Of a stretch of DNA of 21,886 nucleotides, positions 1 through 7,957 are shown piece after piece (positions within the stretch are counted from its first letter, which is position 1; each line of letters starts with the position of its first letter). The DNA is from Treponema sp. UBA6367 (lineage in GTDB: Bacteria > Spirochaetota > Spirochaetia > Treponematales > Treponemataceae). The position numbers were made by a program, and so were the translations under genes. The notes beneath the pieces were generated by a model. It worked only from the letters and a program-made list of their open reading frames with translations. It searched no databases and had not been told where the DNA came from. The DNA is taken from contig DJRF01000027.1 of the NCBI GenBank assembly GCA_002437725.1, forward strand, positions 1-21,886. Reading direction: 5' to 3'.

Positions 1-1056
1 GAACTTCTCATAATGGCAATTATCGGTAGTGGACTTGTAGATGTAGCTGTCGTTTTTGTCGCGTTTAAGTTCGCCTTTTGCAATTTTGGCTTCTTTTTCT
101 GCGCGGAGCTTTTCAAGAAGCGCGGCTGCCGGCTCGTCTGCCGGGTCTTGCGGAACAAGCTTTCCGTGAATAGCGAGGTCGAGGATTTTTGATTTGGCTT
201 GTTTGATTAAATTTTCAAGCTCACCTTTATCATTTTCTATAACTTGTATTGTCTCAGAAATATTATTAATTATAGAAATAATAGATTGTTGTGCAGTAAT
301 TGGTGGTAAAGGGATTAATAACGAACGTAATTGAGTTTTGTTAAACTTTGGCATCGCACTACCAGCTGTAAACGCAACCAAAGCACTTTGTCCATATGTT
401 GATAACATTATTGATTTTAGAAATTGAGTTTCCAATAAATCTATTGTTCTAACTACAATTGAATTAGGTGCAACCACCATTGGAATATCAAACTTAGGCA
501 CAATTAAGACTTTACCGATTGATGCTCCGATATTACTTAAGAGAAGTTCTCCACCAAATAGATGAGATTTGCTTAGAAAATTATAGCCTGTTTTATCAGT
601 ATATGTTAAATCATCTGTAAAGTTATTATTAAAGTCTTGAGTTTTAACAAGCAATGCATAATTCTTTTCTTTGTAAAATTTCACGTTTGCTCTTGTATCT
701 GCAAAACTGCCATTGGCGATATAGTCAGTTGTTTCAGATAAAGTTCCCAATCTGCACCACGCCCACCCCTCCGGCACTTCAAACGGAATCTCGTCTTCAA
801 TGTCCTTTACGCTTCCGTCCGCGAACTTCTCATAATGCCGGTTATCATCACCAATAAAAATGTAAGAGTCTTTTTTGTCCCGCTTTAGCTCGCCTTTTGC
901 AATCTTTTCTTCTTTTTCCGCGCGGAGCTTTTCGAGCAGTTTTGAAGCAGGCTCGTAGTCTGGAGAATTTTTCAATCCGTCAAGAGTTTTCAAAGGCAAT
1001 AATTTTCCGTGAATTGCCAAATCAAGAATTTTTGCTTTTAACTGTTTTGTGTCCAT
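1..1056 (-). CDS. hsdS: Type I restriction-modification specificity subunit HsdS (3' end outside window)
   Basis: DNA-recognition subunit of the type I complex. The frame is open from ATG at 1056 to the window edge, 352 codons, so the C-terminal part is missing. It begins MDTKQLKAKILDLAIHGKL, as in EcoAI/EcoEI-type (type IB) HsdS. The first conserved stretch (about residues 1-75) leads into a complete target-recognition domain (about 85-260: PFEVPEGWAW, then SNIGASIGKV, then PLPPITAQQ). Near residue 297 the AKSKILDLAIHGKL unit recurs with the same Lys/Glu-rich helix and HYEKF, so the sequence stops just before the second recognition domain. An AGAGGAAAAG ribosome site overlaps the end of rhuM, and the gap is only 4 bases, so the two are cotranscribed. 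The paired internal repeats are normal HsdS architecture and allow domain exchange. The family is clear; the DNA target cannot be read. Confidence 0.93.
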   Translation of the reverse strand, partial: MDTKQLKAKILDLAIHGKLLPLKTLDGLKNSPDYEPASKLLEKLRAEKEEKIAKGELKRDKKDSYIFIGDDNRHYEKFADGSVKDIEDEIPFEVPEGWAWCRLGTLSETTDYIANGSFADTRANVKFYKEKNYALLVKTQDFNNNFTDDLTYTDKTGYNFLSKSHLFGGELLLSNIGASIGKVLIVPKFDIPMVVAPNSIVVRTIDLLETQFLKSIMLSTYGQSALVAFTAGSAMPKFNKTQLRSLLIPLPPITAQQSIISIINNISETIQVIENDKGELENLIKQAKSKILDLAIHGKLVPQDPADEPAAALLEKLRAEKEAKIAKGELKRDKNDSYIYKSTTDNCHYEKF

Positions 1057-1060
1057 CTGT

Positions 1061-2098
1061 CTACTTTTCCTCTATTTTCTGAACATTCTGCAAAAACAAA
1101 TCAAAATCGCTTTTGTAAGTTTTGTCCTGAATGGCACGGTATTTTTCAAATTCGCTTTCAGCAAATGCCTTTGCAATTTCATGGGTCACTTTTCCATTGT
1201 CATTCAGAATATCTTCCTCGTTAAACTGCAAGAATGCGTCAAGTTTTTTTACCCAGTCTTTCATGTACATGACACGCTGTTTCTTTGCCTGGCTTTCTGC
1301 ATAATCAAGAAACATAGTCACAATCCGGTTCAGGTTATCAAGCTCTTCAAGATTCAAATAATTTTTTGCTGTTGAAACATCTGATTTTCGGATAGCTCCG
1401 TCAGGCGCATTTTTCCAGTTTGTCAGCCCCATGTTCTGCTTTTCATGGTTCGCCCGTGAATAAACAATTTCGGCAGCCGTCTGGCGGCTTATTGCAAAAT
1501 GAAGCTTATTTTGAACTGTTGCAAAAAAATCCTTTGTAATCTGACTGTCACAGTCATAATCGGCGCTGCACTTTGAATATATATCCGTAATTTTCTGATA
1601 GAATCGTCTTTCGCTTGAACGGATGTCGCGGATTCTTTCCAGCTGTTCTTCAAAATAGTCTTTGCCAAAATAATAATCAGGCTCTTTTAACCTTTCGTCA
1701 TTCATGGCAAAACCCTTAATGACATATTCCTTTAATATTTTGTTCGACCAGATTCTGAATTGTGTGGCTTTTTTAGAATTTACCCTGTACCCGACTGCAA
1801 TTATTGCATCCAGATTATAGAATTTTGTTTTGTAGTTTTTTCCGTCGGCGGCAGTATGTGTAAAATTTGCACATACTGAATTTTCGTCCAATTCATTTTC
1901 CGCAAAAATATTCTTCAGGTGTTTCGTTATGACGGTTCTGTCTACATCAAAAAGTTCTGCTATTCTTGCCTGTGTCAGCCAGAGATTTTCGTTCTGCAAA
2001 AGGATTTCAACCTTTGCTTCACCGCTTTCATTCTTATAAAAGATGATTTCTCTAGTCTGAGGTGAAATCGCGCTGCTTTGTGTTGCCGGAGTGTTCAT
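1061..2098 (-). CDS. rhuM: RhuM-family protein inside the type I R-M operon
   Basis: A 345-residue protein of the RhuM ('virulence RhuM') family, whose molecular role is not established. The N-terminal part (about 30-130) has a winged-helix-like stretch, LWLTQARIAELFDVDRTVIT, followed by the family hallmarks FYNLDAIIAVGYRVNS and FRIWSNKILKEYVIKGF. The C-terminal half (about 180-345) is helical with WVKKLDAFLQFNE. Length is usual for the family. ATG at 2098 follows a GGGAG ribosome site supplied by a short leader repeat. It lies 33 bases after hsdM and 4 bases before hsdS, so it belongs to the operon. RhuM genes are repeatedly found inside type I R-M loci; whether they modulate the enzyme or are accessory defence genes is unknown. 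The sequence suggests DNA binding, not a catalytic site. Confidence 0.85.
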   Translation of the reverse strand: MNTPATQSSAISPQTREIIFYKNESGEAKVEILLQNENLWLTQARIAELFDVDRTVITKHLKNIFAENELDENSVCANFTHTAADGKNYKTKFYNLDAIIAVGYRVNSKKATQFRIWSNKILKEYVIKGFAMNDERLKEPDYYFGKDYFEEQLERIRDIRSSERRFYQKITDIYSKCSADYDCDSQITKDFFATVQNKLHFAISRQTAAEIVYSRANHEKQNMGLTNWKNAPDGAIRKSDVSTAKNYLNLEELDNLNRIVTMFLDYAESQAKKQRVMYMKDWVKKLDAFLQFNEEDILNDNGKVTHEIAKAFAESEFEKYRAIQDKTYKSDFDLFLQNVQKIEEK

Positions 2099-2104
2099 TT
2101 AGTT

Positions 2105-2125
2105 CTCCCATAAAAAGTCAAGATT
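2105..2125 (-). repeat. Leader repeat copy before rhuM
   Basis: Begins CTCCCATAAAAAGTCAA on the plus strand. On the coding strand it supplies the GGGAG ribosome site for rhuM. It also joins the hsdM stop codon: the identical block shared with the hsdM leader reaches 2134, the last base of the hsdM TGA. Confidence 0.65.
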
Positions 2126-2131
2126 AAAACT

Positions 2132-3571
2132 TCAATTTTCCGATTCATCGATTGAGCTTGTAAGCGCCTTTAGTTCAGAAACCGCTTTTGCAATATTTGC
2201 TGACTTCTGTTCAATTATCTGCATAAGCTCTGAAAGCGTGCAGTTCACGTCGTTGGAAGTGTCTTTTATCCACTTTAAATCTAAGCTTGTTTTTTCATCT
2301 TTCAGGATTTCTTCTATTGTGTATTTTTTCCATCTTCCGTTCGGATTTTCCTCTGACCAGGTTTCTTTTCTGTCTTCAAAATGGCCGGCGCAATAGAGTT
2401 CTTCAAACTCCTTAAAATCCTCCGTCTTAAGGGGATTTGTTTTTCCAAAAGAGCGCATATTTGAGCGCATGTCGTAGACCCAGACTTCTTTTGTGTTGTT
2501 CCCGTCTGTTTTTCCGCGTGTAAAGAAAAGAACATTTGTCTTTACGCCCTGCGCATAGAAAATGCCTGTAGGCAGGCGCAAAATTGTGTGAAGATTGCAT
2601 TTGTTCATCAAGTCTTGCCGGATTTTCTGGCCTGCATTGTCTTCAAACAAAACATTGTCCGGCAAAACAACCGCCGCCCTTGCGTTTCCGGTTGTCCTTA
2701 AAGAGCGGTAGATATGCTGCAGGAAATTCAGCTGCTTGTTGCTTGTGGTGTAGGTAAAGTCGTCGCGGGTCGCGCGCTCGCCGCCCTTCTTAGTTCCGAA
2801 CGGCGGATTTGTAAGAACCACGTCATAGCCGGTCATGGCTTTTCCGCTTTCGCTCAGCGTGTCGCCAAGAACGATTTTTCCTTCTATGTTGTGAAGCATT
2901 GCGTTCATCAAAGCCAGGCGGTGCGTCTCATGCACAAGCTCTCCTCCTGTGAACGCTTCTTTTATTTGAAACTCCGCCTGTTTTTCTGTTAAATCGCAGT
3001 AGTCATCTGTCTGAGATTTTACGTACTGGTCCGCGCTAATCATAAAACCGAATGTGCCGCAGGCAGGGTCGTTGCAGCGTTCGCCCACCTGTGGCGCGAC
3101 AAGGCGCGTCATAACGTCAATCAAAACGCGCGGAGTAAAATACTGGCCCGCGCCGCTCTTTTTTTCGTTGGCGTTCTTTTCCAGAAGCCCCTCGTAAAGG
3201 TTTCCAAGCCCTTCTTCCTTTGCCGAATACCAGTCAAGCTCATCTATTGACTTAATGATTTTCTCAAGGTTTTTAGGCTCGTCAATGTTCGAGCTTGCGC
3301 CCTGATATATTTCACGCACACGTCCTTTTGTGTTTTCGCCAAGATATGTAAGAAGCTCCTTGTAGAATTTTTTAAGCTCGATTCCGCTGTGGCAAACAAG
3401 ATTGTCCCAGCGGTAGCTTTGCGGAATTGAATCTTCTGTCTTTGTCTCTTTAGCCATTTTTAAGAAAAGAATATATGTAAGCTCCGTAACATACTGGTGA
3501 TATGTGATTCCGTCGTCGCGCAGAATATTGCAGAGATTCCAAAGTTTAGAAACAATTTCCTGGTTTGTCAT
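2132..3571 (-). CDS. hsdM: Type I restriction-modification DNA adenine methyltransferase HsdM
   Basis: Modification subunit, transferring a methyl group from S-adenosylmethionine to adenine N6 within the HsdM2S complex. The frame also allows a TTG start 12 bases upstream at 3583, but that TTG overlaps the GGAG ribosome site, so the ATG at 3571 (479 residues) is preferred. Residue numbers here count from the TTG. An N-terminal helical HsdM domain (about 10-135) leads to GAGQYFTPR (144-152), the SAM-binding motif NDPACGTFGF (161-170) and the catalytic motif IV NPPFG (249-253), all intact. The C-terminal tail (about 425-483) is helical, as expected for contact with HsdS. It lies 179 bases downstream of hsdR, behind a strongly folded leader, so its translation or mRNA processing may be separately tuned. 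Confidence 0.95.
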   Translation of the reverse strand: MTNQEIVSKLWNLCNILRDDGITYHQYVTELTYILFLKMAKETKTEDSIPQSYRWDNLVCHSGIELKKFYKELLTYLGENTKGRVREIYQGASSNIDEPKNLEKIIKSIDELDWYSAKEEGLGNLYEGLLEKNANEKKSGAGQYFTPRVLIDVMTRLVAPQVGERCNDPACGTFGFMISADQYVKSQTDDYCDLTEKQAEFQIKEAFTGGELVHETHRLALMNAMLHNIEGKIVLGDTLSESGKAMTGYDVVLTNPPFGTKKGGERATRDDFTYTTSNKQLNFLQHIYRSLRTTGNARAAVVLPDNVLFEDNAGQKIRQDLMNKCNLHTILRLPTGIFYAQGVKTNVLFFTRGKTDGNNTKEVWVYDMRSNMRSFGKTNPLKTEDFKEFEELYCAGHFEDRKETWSEENPNGRWKKYTIEEILKDEKTSLDLKWIKDTSNDVNCTLSELMQIIEQKSANIAKAVSELKALTSSIDESEN

Positions 3572-3750
3572 TTTTTTCTCCAATAAAAAGTCAAGATTAA
3601 AACTTCAGTTTTAGGATTGACTTTTTATTGCAATTTCGCAACAAAGTGAGAAATTGCAGTTGATAAAAAAGTTTGCAACGCAAACTTGTAAAGATAAAAA
3701 CAGACGCCATTTTCGGCTGTTTTTATCTTATCTCCAATTAAAAGCCAAGG
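3572..3750 (-). other. Folded hsdR-hsdM intergenic region with several hairpins
   Basis: This 179-base gap holds four potential hairpins in succession. First, CAATAAAAAGTCA (3581-3593) faces its exact reverse complement at 3618-3630, with a second pairing TAAAAC/GTTTTA inside. Second, GCAATTTC (3630-3637) pairs with GAAATTGC (3650-3657). Third, AGTTTGC (3671-3677) pairs with GCAAACT (3681-3687) around AAC. Fourth, GATAAAAACA (3694-3703) pairs imperfectly with 3719-3727. The third hairpin matches the GGTTGC/GCAACC core of the dispersed repeats at 11.4 and 16.6 kb with compensating changes, so this is probably a degenerate member of that family. It may act as a processing or attenuation site between restriction and modification genes; that role is inference. 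Confidence 0.6.
3578..3598 (-). repeat. Short leader repeat carrying the hsdM ribosome site
   Basis: On the plus strand this begins CTCCAATAAAAAGTCAA and continues AGATT. Read on the coding strand it gives TTGACTTTTTATTGGAG, whose GGAG is the hsdM Shine-Dalgarno sequence. Close relatives stand at 2105-2125 (before rhuM; a 25-base block 2110-2134 is identical to 3583-3607), 3732-3752 (at the hsdR stop, not followed by a start codon) and 12904-12920 (before the DUF2130 gene). A related stretch lies at 7284-7301. Confidence 0.65.
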
Positions 3751-3752
3751 TT
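3732..3752 (-). repeat. Leader repeat copy at the hsdR stop codon
   Basis: Begins CTCCAATTAAAAGCCAAGG on the plus strand. It overlaps the hsdR stop and carries a GGAG with no start codon in range, so it is an orphan copy. It differs from the others in the centre (GCCAAGG for GTCAAGA). Confidence 0.5.
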
Positions 3753-6700
3753 ATACGGCTTTGTCTTCGTACAGATATGTGTTCAGCTCTTTTATAATCG
3801 AGCCTAGAGTGTTGCTGAATATTTTGTTCACCTTGCTGAATCCGCCCTGGTTCCGCCAAGCCAAGTATTCATCAAATGTCTGGGCATTAAGAACCGATTC
3901 ATTTATAAGATATTTTTCAATCCGCTCTATCCACTTTTTTTCGCCGGCGGTAAAGTCGTGCGCCTTGTTCAGTTTTTTTACGGCGTTATGAATGCGCTCC
4001 TCGTGGGAAATCAAAGGAGAGCCAATCGCATACCAGCGGACTAGTGTAATTATGTCGGCGGCGCAGTCTTCTTTTGTAAGCTGCTGAACGGCCGTGTTCA
4101 GATGGATTGAGTTATAGCCGTTCGCATCAAGAGCCGCGCTAAGGCTTCTTAAATCTGCAAGAGTCAAATCCGCCGGGCGCGCGCATACAATTTCCAAAGC
4201 CTCAATCTTGCTTCTGTTTGCCTTTAAGTACGCTGAAAAGCTTTCAAGATAGTCGGCCGGCTCCAGCCCTTTTCCAAATCCTCTAGCAACCTCTTTTAAG
4301 CTGTCCTCTTTATTGCTGATTGGAATATATCGGGCATCTGTATTTTGAATCTTGAATGCGCCAAAAGCGGCTTTTTTTCTAAGAAGAAGCTCCTTGCAGG
4401 CGTCCTCGCTTTCGTCTTTGCATTTTCTTGCGGCTTTCAAAAAGTCTTCCACAGATTCATAGCTCGAAGCTATTGCAAAGTAGTTAGTCTGGGAGCCGTC
4501 CATGTGCCGTTTTACACGCTGCAGCTTTGCGATAATCTGGTCATTTATGAATTTAATGTACTCCTCGTCATCGACTTTTTCGTAGCCCGCAAAAAGCTCA
4601 TCAAATGTAACGCTTGGATTTGAGACAACTGGCTTCATTGAAGAAAACTCATCAAGATAGCTGTACAAATCAACCGCGTCAAAAATGTCAAAATGAGTCT
4701 TATTGATTTTAGGACACAACCGGGTCGCGCGGCCGAGCATCTGCTCATAAAGAATACGCGACTTTACGCGGCGCATAAAGACAATCTTTGTAACTTCCGG
4801 AACGTCAATGCCTGTAGAAAGCAAGTCTACCGTAACCGCAATTGTAGGATAATGCTCGTTCTTAAACCGCTTGATTGCATTCTGGACGCGCGTTCTGTCG
4901 CCGATTGCGCAGGTGATTTTTTCTATCGCATTTGCAGGTATTTCCTGGTCTTTGTAGATTTCCCTAAGCTGCTTTACAATCTCGTCCGCATGGCGGTCGT
5001 TCACCGCAAAAATTATGGTCTTTTCCTCGCTTTCCGGGTCGATGTGTTTTGAAATTTCAGAAAGGGCGGCTTTATTGAATGAGGGCGTTATCACATTCCT
5101 GTTAAAGTCTTCCACATCAAAATCAAGCTCATCTTCAAGCTCCTCAGGATTTAAAAGCTCTTTTGTTACCGGATTATAGCGCGCAAGGCTTTCGCCTTTT
5201 TTATGATGAATTCCATGCTGGTTCAGCTCTGTTTTTATGATATGCGGCGCGTCATAGTCAACAAGATAGCCGTCAATCACCGCATCGCGGTAGGAATATG
5301 TGTAGACTGGATTTCCAAAAATCAGCTTTGTATGCAGCGCAGGTGTCGCGGTCAGGGCGATTCTTACAGCGTCAAAATATTCGATTACTTTTTTGTACTT
5401 GCTTATAAAGTCGTTCTGGTCGCGGAACAGCATTTCCGCCTCGCTAAGCTCCTTATCAAGCGTGTAGCCTCTGTGCGCCTCGTCAATAATAATGCAGTCA
5501 AAGTCTCCAGACGAAGGAATTCTTTCCTTGTCCTCGCCCATAATGCGGGCAACCATTCCCTGAACAGTCGCAACCTGAATTCTTGTTTCGCTGGCTAAAT
5601 CAATATCATCAAGAGAATTCACATTGTAGATTTTATTTAACGGCTGCAAATCCTCAAGCTTAACATCGTTAAAGACATCCTGGGCCTGCTCGCCAAGAGC
5701 CGTGCGGTCCACTAAAAAGAGGATTCGGCGGAAGCGGTTTGTCTTTAAGAAACGGTAAACCATACCAAGAATTGTGCGCGTCTTTCCAGTTCCGGTCGCC
5801 ATTGCAAGAAGAATATGATTTGCCCCGTCAACAACAGCCTTTTCAACTGCTTCTACGGCTTTAAGCTGATAATAGCGGAAATTCAAGCCGTCAGGGTCGC
5901 GCAAAAAGTCGTAAGGCAAGTTCTCAAGCTTCTGGTCAGCCTCGTCAACATTCTGCTTGAACTTTGCAAGAAGGTCTTCCGGACTGTACCAGCCGTGCAA
6001 TGCCTGCGGAGGGTTAGTGTTTTTTCTAAGGTCTAAAAACCAGATTCCAGATTCAGTTTCGATTTGCTTTAGATACGGGCGGCCATTGGTTGCAAAAACA
6101 AAAGGAACTTTAAATTCCTCTTTCTGAAAACCGCTCTGCCATTTTCCCATGCAGTATTTTTCATCTTCTTCCTTTATATTTCTTGCATACTCGCGGCACT
6201 GGTTGTCTATAATAGAATAGACGCTTTTTTCATAGGCTTTTGCCTCTATAATTCCAATCAGCTGCTCGCCGACAAAAAGGGCGTAGTCCGCGCGGTCATC
6301 CTGCTTTTTAGTAGGCTTTACCGGCCATTCCGCAATGGCGATTTTTCTGCCTTTCTGTGGCCGGGTTCCTTTTGAGTAGCGAAGATTCTCTGTGTCAGCT
6401 TCCCAACCTACTCTTCTAAGCTGGTCATCTATAATTTTCCGCGTCTCATCTTCTGTAAGCTTTGCGTCAAGAATCGCTTTTGCGGAAGATTCCAGCCTTT
6501 TCTGTTTTGTAAGCGCTGCCTGCGGTGTAACAACTTTTAAGGATTTTCGTTCATTTGTAAGTTTTTCTATTATCGCCTTCTGCTGTGCCAGAAGTTTTTC
6601 TCTTTCCAAAAGCAATGCATTTGAGGCCGCAAGCTCTGACTCTTTGATTGCTATTTGCTCATTCTGCTCTTCAATTTTTCTTTCCTGATTCAGAACCAGC

Positions 6701-7137
6701 CTTGTATAGTCGGGAACTTTTTTAGGCGGCTCAGGTTTTACAAAAACTGGAGCTTCAAACGCGCCGTCGCCATAAACCTTCATGAACCAGACAGCAATGT
6801 GATAAGCAAATCCTAGAATCAACATTGCTTCTTGTTCAGTCGCCTTGTTTTCATGGGCGGAATCGTTCCGGCCTAGCCGCACCTGCGTAATCCATTGGCT
6901 GACATCGTAAGGCAAAAGACCGTTGTTTTTCAAAAGTTTTATTCTGCTGTAATTTGAATTTTCTGCCTCCGGCTCAGGAATATTTTCAATTCTTAAAATC
7001 TCGCGGACCATCAGCTCAACGAACAAGCCTGATTTATTTTTGCTTGACACAGGATCTGTATAGACATATCTTTCAGCAAATTCCATTATCTGAGCAAAAT
7101 CAGGCCAATAAGTTCTTAAAAATGCAAAATTACTCAT
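3751..7137 (-). CDS. hsdR: Type I restriction enzyme HsdR with N-terminal HEPN-like (DUF4145) domain
   Basis: Restriction and translocation subunit, 1128 residues, longer than minimal HsdR because of its N-terminus. Residues 1-130 form a DUF4145-type helical domain with RNDSAH (R90-H95), matching the R-x4-H signature of HEPN proteins. Residues 150-205 are a coiled coil. The PD-(D/E)XK nuclease follows: RADYALF (D284) and IIEAK (E298, K300). The SF2 translocase has Walker A ATGTGKT (447-453), DEAH (552-555) and TATPA near 596. The C-terminus has GRATRLCP and an EcoEI-type tail. All key residues are present, so it should be active. ATG at 7137 follows AAGGT very closely, a poor spacing, with a TATAAA about 12 bases upstream, so the leader is short. 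It is the first gene of the hsdR-hsdM-rhuM-hsdS operon. The HEPN motif could give ribonuclease activity, but many DUF4145 domains are untested. Confidence 0.95.
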   Translation of the reverse strand: MSNFAFLRTYWPDFAQIMEFAERYVYTDPVSSKNKSGLFVELMVREILRIENIPEPEAENSNYSRIKLLKNNGLLPYDVSQWITQVRLGRNDSAHENKATEQEAMLILGFAYHIAVWFMKVYGDGAFEAPVFVKPEPPKKVPDYTRLVLNQERKIEEQNEQIAIKESELAASNALLLEREKLLAQQKAIIEKLTNERKSLKVVTPQAALTKQKRLESSAKAILDAKLTEDETRKIIDDQLRRVGWEADTENLRYSKGTRPQKGRKIAIAEWPVKPTKKQDDRADYALFVGEQLIGIIEAKAYEKSVYSIIDNQCREYARNIKEEDEKYCMGKWQSGFQKEEFKVPFVFATNGRPYLKQIETESGIWFLDLRKNTNPPQALHGWYSPEDLLAKFKQNVDEADQKLENLPYDFLRDPDGLNFRYYQLKAVEAVEKAVVDGANHILLAMATGTGKTRTILGMVYRFLKTNRFRRILFLVDRTALGEQAQDVFNDVKLEDLQPLNKIYNVNSLDDIDLASETRIQVATVQGMVARIMGEDKERIPSSGDFDCIIIDEAHRGYTLDKELSEAEMLFRDQNDFISKYKKVIEYFDAVRIALTATPALHTKLIFGNPVYTYSYRDAVIDGYLVDYDAPHIIKTELNQHGIHHKKGESLARYNPVTKELLNPEELEDELDFDVEDFNRNVITPSFNKAALSEISKHIDPESEEKTIIFAVNDRHADEIVKQLREIYKDQEIPANAIEKITCAIGDRTRVQNAIKRFKNEHYPTIAVTVDLLSTGIDVPEVTKIVFMRRVKSRILYEQMLGRATRLCPKINKTHFDIFDAVDLYSYLDEFSSMKPVVSNPSVTFDELFAGYEKVDDEEYIKFINDQIIAKLQRVKRHMDGSQTNYFAIASSYESVEDFLKAARKCKDESEDACKELLLRKKAAFGAFKIQNTDARYIPISNKEDSLKEVARGFGKGLEPADYLESFSAYLKANRSKIEALEIVCARPADLTLADLRSLSAALDANGYNSIHLNTAVQQLTKEDCAADIITLVRWYAIGSPLISHEERIHNAVKKLNKAHDFTAGEKKWIERIEKYLINESVLNAQTFDEYLAWRNQGGFSKVNKIFSNTLGSIIKELNTYLYEDKAV

Positions 7138-7215
7138 ACCTTAATCATTTTATAGTATCTAGGTCAAAAGAGCCATAGTAATTTTTTGAATCTTTTTTGT
7201 TAGCTCGAAAGCAAA

Positions 7216-7268
7216 GTTTTTTATAACTGTAAAAAAATGCTTTCAGCGGATTTTCAATTTGTAAAGAT
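7216..7268. repeat. Dispersed repeat, short copy A
   Basis: Begins GTTTTTTATAACTGTAAAA and aligns with 11356-11409 at about 49 of 54 positions by hand, with four transitions and one single-base gap. After 7268 the similarity to copies B and C fades; a CAATAAAAACAGTCAAGG segment at 7284-7301 resembles the leader repeat. It lies between the hsdR start and the invertase stop, in the same orientation as copies B and C. A small GGCT/AGCC hairpin followed by T-rich sequence on the minus strand (near 7300-7316) could end the invertase transcript weakly. Confidence 0.7.
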
Positions 7269-7318
7269 TTTGCGCAATAAACTCAATAAAAACAGTCAAG
7301 GCTACATAGCAGCCGAAA

Positions 7319-7957
7319 CTATCTTATAAGCTGCAGAGTTTTTTTAATATTTTCTGGCGATTCAAGCTTTCTTTTGGCGATGAATTTTTTGACCGTTTTT
7401 CGCTGCACACCGTAAAGATTTGCAATCCGGTTTATGGAAATCCCCTGAAGCAACATGATTGTTGTTCCAATTTCCGCGCCGTCGAGCTTTGAAAAACTGC
7501 TTGAACTGCCCAGCGGCCGGCCGAGTTTTTGACCTTCCGCTTTTTTGCGTTCAAGAGCTTCTTTTGTACGCTGGCTGATTAGATTCCGCTCAATTTCCGC
7601 AGAAAGCCCGAAAGCAAAGGCAAGCACTTTTGACTGTATGTCATCTCCTAGCCGGTAACCGTCCTTAATTGTCCAGATGCGCGCGCCTTTTTCCAGCAGC
7701 TTGTTCAAAATCGACATTATCATAAAAAGACTTCTGCCAAGACGCGAAAGCTCGGAGCAGATTATCAAGTCGTCTTTTTTGATTTTTGCAATCAGTTTTC
7801 CAAGCTCGCGGTGTTCAGGCTTAATAGTTCCGCTGACAGTTTCTTCAATCCAGGATTCCACGCAAAAAGAATTCCGTTTAGCAAACTCTTGAATTTCAAA
7901 ACGCTGATTTTCTACCGTCTGTTTATCCGTGCTTACGCGAATGTATCCGTATGTCAT
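7319..7957 (-). CDS. Serine site-specific recombinase, Mpi/Hin-type DNA invertase
   Basis: A 212-residue small serine recombinase. The catalytic domain has YIRVSTDKQ with nucleophile S9, then ENQRFEI, SELSRLGRS (R72) and LAFAFGLSAEIERNLISQRT leading into the long E helix. A linker KLGRPLG precedes a C-terminal helix-turn-helix (about 176-202, ISINRIANLYGVQRKTVKKF). Length and wording are those of master DNA invertases such as Bacteroides Mpi, which flip promoters at several loci, and not of large transposon integrases. The start at 7957 has no Shine-Dalgarno sequence, and TATATT (7964-7969) lies 6 bases ahead, so the mRNA may be leaderless. It is divergent from the double-glycine protein gene across an intergenic region with inverted repeats, the likeliest nearby substrate. 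Resolvase activity is the alternative. Confidence 0.92.
   Translation of the reverse strand: MTYGYIRVSTDKQTVENQRFEIQEFAKRNSFCVESWIEETVSGTIKPEHRELGKLIAKIKKDDLIICSELSRLGRSLFMIMSILNKLLEKGARIWTIKDGYRLGDDIQSKVLAFAFGLSAEIERNLISQRTKEALERKKAEGQKLGRPLGSSSSFSKLDGAEIGTTIMLLQGISINRIANLYGVQRKTVKKFIAKRKLESPENIKKTLQLIR

Noticed and set aside
3572..3583. TTG start for hsdM giving four extra residues
   Set aside because: The TTG overlaps the GGAG that serves the downstream ATG.
3761..6688. Several plus-strand open frames of 70-130 codons across hsdR
   Set aside because: They lie antisense to a complete, motif-rich HsdR, show Ser/Phe/Cys-rich shadow composition and have no ribosome sites.
7216..7318. Copy A as an attachment site for an integrase
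   Set aside because: The nearby recombinase is an invertase-type small serine protein, no tRNA is present, and the same repeat occurs at an unrelated site (copy C).
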